Shown here: in pieces, positions 61,677 to 64,000 of the stretch
How the letters are laid out: every line of letters begins with the position of its first letter
Position numbering within the stretch: position 1 is the stretch's first letter
The notes under the pieces: generated by a model
The model's database searches: none
Seen by the model: the letters and a program-made list of their open reading frames with translations, nothing else
What the model was told of the DNA's origin: nothing
Source of the DNA: Cyclobacteriaceae bacterium
GTDB taxonomy: Bacteria; Bacteroidota; Bacteroidia; Cytophagales; Cyclobacteriaceae
NCBI GenBank assembly: GCA_028278225.1
Contig: JANQEU010000075.1
Span: forward strand, 372,001 to 436,000
DNA length: 64,000 bases
Direction: 5' to 3'
Program-made: the position numbers and the translations under genes

Positions 61677-62336
61677 TCAGGCTGAGTGTTTCCCCCATTC
61701 GGAAGGATTATCCCTCCAGCTATTTAGTGTATCCAGCAGTTCCGGTTTGATCAATCCTGTGGAGATGGCAGTACTGAGCAGAAGAGAATATTCGCTCAGA
61801 TAAACAAGATCCACCTCACTTTTCTCAAAATTGTATCTGGATAAAGGAAACCCGTAGGTGAAAATGGATATCATACCCAGCACTTCCATTTTGGCATGCC
61901 TGATGGCCTCTACTGCCGCCAGTGAACTCCCACCGGTTGAAACCAGATCTTCCAAAACAACAATTTTCTGCCCCTTTTTGGTTTTACCCTCAATTTGATT
62001 TGTCAATCCATGTGATTTGGTCCTGGATCTCACATATATGAACGGAAGCCCCAGTAAGTCAGCAACCAGTGCCCCTTGCGGAATGCCTGCTGTCGCTACA
62101 CCTGCAATTGCTTCGGCACCTTTATACTCAGTCTCGATCAGGGATTTGAATGCATGCTTTATCCTGTCTCTTAATTTCGGATAGGACAGACTCAGACGAT
62201 TATCACAGTAAATGGGACTTTTCCATCCGGACGCCCAGGTAAAAGGTTTTTCAGGACTCAACTTTATCGCCTTTATCTTGAGAAGTTCCCGGGCAATTTC
62301 CCGACCCAGTTCGGGATCATAACATTTATAAATCAT
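61677..62336 (-). CDS. pyrE: orotate phosphoribosyltransferase
   Basis: A 219-residue type I phosphoribosyltransferase. The PRPP-binding loop is IVVLEDLVSTGGSSLAAVEA (near 120-139); the conserved FTWASGWKSPIYCDNRLSLS segment near residues 38-57 binds orotate and PRPP, and GVATAGIPQGALVADLLG forms the hood region. It makes OMP in pyrimidine synthesis. It is divergent from a NUDIX gene across 87 bp. No other pyrimidine gene is in the window. Confidence 0.96.
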   Translation of the reverse strand: MIYKCYDPELGREIARELLKIKAIKLSPEKPFTWASGWKSPIYCDNRLSLSYPKLRDRIKHAFKSLIETEYKGAEAIAGVATAGIPQGALVADLLGLPFIYVRSRTKSHGLTNQIEGKTKKGQKIVVLEDLVSTGGSSLAAVEAIRHAKMEVLGMISIFTYGFPLSRYNFEKSEVDLVYLSEYSLLLSTAISTGLIKPELLDTLNSWRDNPSEWGKHSA

Positions 62337-62423
62337 AAAGAGACCTTAACAAAAAATTCAATTATAGGGGTTGCAAATTTGTAAGTATAACATCATTATT
62401 ACATCTCGATTAAAGATTAATTT

Positions 62424-63119
62424 TTGAAAATCTTCATAAACGATATTCCGGTTTATCTGGTAAGCACTTCCAAAGTCGGAGGTTTGTCTCAATACGATCT
62501 GGTGATCAAAGAGAATAACCGGAAGATTGTTCCCAAAAAATTACTGGATGATGTACTGATCCTGAATGCCAATCCCGAAAGGGTGGAGGAGCTCCTGGAG
62601 CTTATGACTGACAAAAAATTCAAAGAAGTAGATTCCATAACTTTCGCAAGTGACGACAAACGAAAAATGATTGAGTTTGTCAAAACCAAATTCAAAGTTG
62701 TTGAAGCTGCGGGAGGATTAGTAGAGGGGGACGGTAAGAATTTGCTGATTTACAGGCAGGGGAGATGGGATATCCCAAAAGGCAAGATCGATCGTGGTGA
62801 GAAACGCAGAGCCTGCGCCATTAGGGAGGTTCAGGAGGAAACCGGTGTGAAAGTGGAAATAGCCTTTAAAATTGGTCATACATGGCATACTTATATGAGA
62901 AACAACAAATACATTCTCAAGAAAACCCACTGGTACAGTATGAGGTGCCTGGATGACTCGAAAATGAAACCCCAAAAAAAGGAGGGAATTGAAGACGTTC
63001 GCTGGATGACCTTAAGTGAAATGCGGGCCGCATTATATGACTCCTATCGCTCCATCCGGGTGGTGGTTCAGGAGTACCATAAGCAGTTGAAACTTAAGCA
63101 GGTACTTCACAATTCGTAA
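62424..63119 (+). CDS. NUDIX hydrolase
   Basis: A 231-residue protein. The start is TTG 62424 (MKIFINDIPVYLVS), since no ATG occurs before the conserved region. The N-terminal 90 residues form a separate domain of unknown role; the NUDIX box is GKIDRGEKRRACAIREVQEE (about 118-137) followed by TGVKVE, with the G-x5-E-x7-R-E-U-x-E-E-x-G-U pattern intact. It should hydrolyse a nucleoside diphosphate-linked substrate. Substrate class is not evident. Its end overlaps the convergent coaD end by 13 bp. Confidence 0.92.
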   Translation: MKIFINDIPVYLVSTSKVGGLSQYDLVIKENNRKIVPKKLLDDVLILNANPERVEELLELMTDKKFKEVDSITFASDDKRKMIEFVKTKFKVVEAAGGLVEGDGKNLLIYRQGRWDIPKGKIDRGEKRRACAIREVQEETGVKVEIAFKIGHTWHTYMRNNKYILKKTHWYSMRCLDDSKMKPQKKEGIEDVRWMTLSEMRAALYDSYRSIRVVVQEYHKQLKLKQVLHNS

Positions 63120-63559
63120 GGAAGAAAGGGAGAAACATCACCTCCATATTTGTGCACTTCCCGGATTATGGAAGAACTGATAGGGGCGAGTTCAGGAGAG
63201 GTTATCAGGAAAATAGTTTCCAGTTCCGTATTCAGATATTTATTGATTTGGGATATTGAATTTTCGTATTCAAAATCCGTGGTATTTCTCAAGCCTCTCA
63301 CCAGGTATCTGGCGTTATACTTTTCTGCAAGCTTGGCGGTGAGTTCGTCATATATTGTGACTTTGACATTGTCGTGTCGGGAAAAGGCCTGTTCTATCCG
63401 TCCAAGCATATAGTTCAATTCGAAATACCTTTTCTTACTCGAGTTATCCCCGATTGCGACGACCACTTCATCGAAAATGCTAAGCGAACGAAGGACAATA
63501 TCTTCGTGTCCTTTTGTAAAAGGATCAAAAGAGCCAGGAAAAATGGCCACCCTTGCCAT
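63107..63559 (-). CDS. coaD: phosphopantetheine adenylyltransferase
   Basis: A 150-residue nucleotidyltransferase of the HIGH family. FPGSFDPFTKGHEDIVLRSL (T-x-G-H motif) opens the protein; the ISSSxIR-type motif PISSSIIREVHKYGGDVSPF closes it; and RGLRNTTDFEYENSISQINK is typical for CoaD. It transfers AMP to 4'-phosphopantetheine in coenzyme A synthesis. It follows a DUF3822 gene by 2 bp, a gene order I know from other Bacteroidota. It converges on the NUDIX gene with a 13-bp tail overlap. Confidence 0.97.
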   Translation of the reverse strand: MARVAIFPGSFDPFTKGHEDIVLRSLSIFDEVVVAIGDNSSKKRYFELNYMLGRIEQAFSRHDNVKVTIYDELTAKLAEKYNARYLVRGLRNTTDFEYENSISQINKYLNTELETIFLITSPELAPISSSIIREVHKYGGDVSPFLPYEL

Positions 63560-63561
63560 TA

Positions 63562-64000
63562 TTAGCAGAGGTGAATGTTGAAAAGATCAAAGTATTGATG
63601 CTCCGGTATTTCGTCAAACTGAAAACTGCACTTCAGAAATTGCGGGCGACTCCCGTATGAGACATCTCTGATGTACTTTTTCATCAGGTCAATGTGCGGC
63701 GAATTTTGCTTGATACTCCCCCAAACGATCACTTTCGTTGTTTTTTGCTTCAGTTGTAACTCTTTGAAGACCAACATGGTATACTTCAGGATGTCTTCAC
63801 TTTTCCTGACCGCAAACTGATTATAATAGAGTAGTTTTTGCTTTTCTGTGACAACTATATGTAATATGCCTCGATCTACCAGTGAAAACATTGATCGATC
63901 AGGGGAGTGGTCATCATATCGAAGGACACCTTCTATGAAAGCAGTGCCCTGATGAATTATATCCACTGGCTTAGATACATAGACAGAACGGATCCATTTT
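63562..64000 (-). CDS. DUF3822 family protein, C-terminal part
   Basis: The minus-strand frame is open from the window edge (no stop between 63562 and 64000), so the N-terminal part lies outside; the GTG near 63966 is not a real start. The visible ~145 residues (SMFSLVDRGILHIVVTEKQK, LYYNQFAVRKSEDILKYTML, KTTKVIVWGSIKQNSPH) fit DUF3822 proteins, which have an actin/hexokinase-like fold without known activity and are usual neighbours of coaD in Bacteroidota. The family call is from pattern and context. Confidence 0.8.
   Translation of the reverse strand, partial: KWIRSVYVSKPVDIIHQGTAFIEGVLRYDDHSPDRSMFSLVDRGILHIVVTEKQKLLYYNQFAVRKSEDILKYTMLVFKELQLKQKTTKVIVWGSIKQNSPHIDLMKKYIRDVSYGSRPQFLKCSFQFDEIPEHQYFDLFNIHLC

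Noticed and set aside
1-64000. tRNA, rRNA, riboswitch, prophage or integrative element
   Set aside because: I read the gaps on both strands and saw no cloverleaf, conserved riboswitch core, integrase or phage gene; a covariance-model search would be needed to exclude small RNAs.

Overview
The window looks like a chromosomal segment from a Bacteroidota bacterium, most likely of the Cytophagales type. This rests on gene families largely confined to that phylum (DUF4159, DUF4905, DUF3822, TIGR02757, LytS/LytTR two-component pairs, TonB-family transducers, FtsX-type permeases without a linked ATPase) and on several good matches to the phylum's -7 promoter box TAnnTTTG. No rRNA, tRNA, CRISPR array, prophage or intact insertion sequence was seen.

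Layout. 1-5 kb: the end of an acetamidase/formamidase gene, a membrane protein, a TonB-like transducer and an orphan FtsX-type permease. 5.1-7.4 kb: an AT-rich lone gene for an ABC-type ATPase with a zinc-hook CxxC and a C-terminal R-x3-E...H arrangement like that of RloC/PrrC anticodon nucleases. 7.6-14.6 kb: a lipoprotein sulfatase, a membrane protein coupled to a secreted HExxH metallopeptidase, several small proteins, a metallophosphoesterase pair and a 166-bp palindromic MITE-like element. 14.7-18.9 kb: a minus-strand overlapping operon mtaB, FAH-family hydrolase, M23 peptidase, bcp. 19-23.7 kb: a nitric oxide reductase cluster norC-norB-norQ-norD with an FNR-type box upstream and a hairpin between norB and norQ.

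23.7-31.8 kb: a beta-barrel protein followed by a secreted TPR-CHAT protein, a lipoprotein, a secreted alpha/beta hydrolase and a TPR sensor kinase. 31.9-38 kb: two tandem cassettes of a PadR repressor plus a permease with an N-terminal prefix domain, each preceded by a different operator-like repeat. 38.4-44.5 kb: a five-gene envelope operon (two beta-lactamase-fold serine hydrolase lipoproteins, two outer-membrane-type proteins, a PAS/HisKA fragment) divergent from a LytS/LytTR pair, with a perfect 16-bp palindrome between them. 44.6-50.3 kb: a Cys-rich lipoprotein, an ATPase_2-type P-loop protein whose start is preceded by three tandem -7 boxes, and an operon of GH63 glucosidase, HAD phosphatase/mutase and DUF4159 protein.

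50.3-64 kb is mostly housekeeping: guaA, a TPR/periplasmic-binding-fold protein and hemL in overlapping order, a VapBC pair, an operon of NfeD-type membrane protease, kdsB, a 59-aa protein and a GT2 glycosyltransferase (envelope/LPS), then DUF4905, LysM and TIGR02757 genes, pyrE, a NUDIX hydrolase, coaD and the start-less end of a DUF3822 gene. The best candidates for new biology are the RloC-like ATPase, the triple promoter repeat, the LytTR/serine hydrolase locus and the duplicated PadR-permease cassettes.
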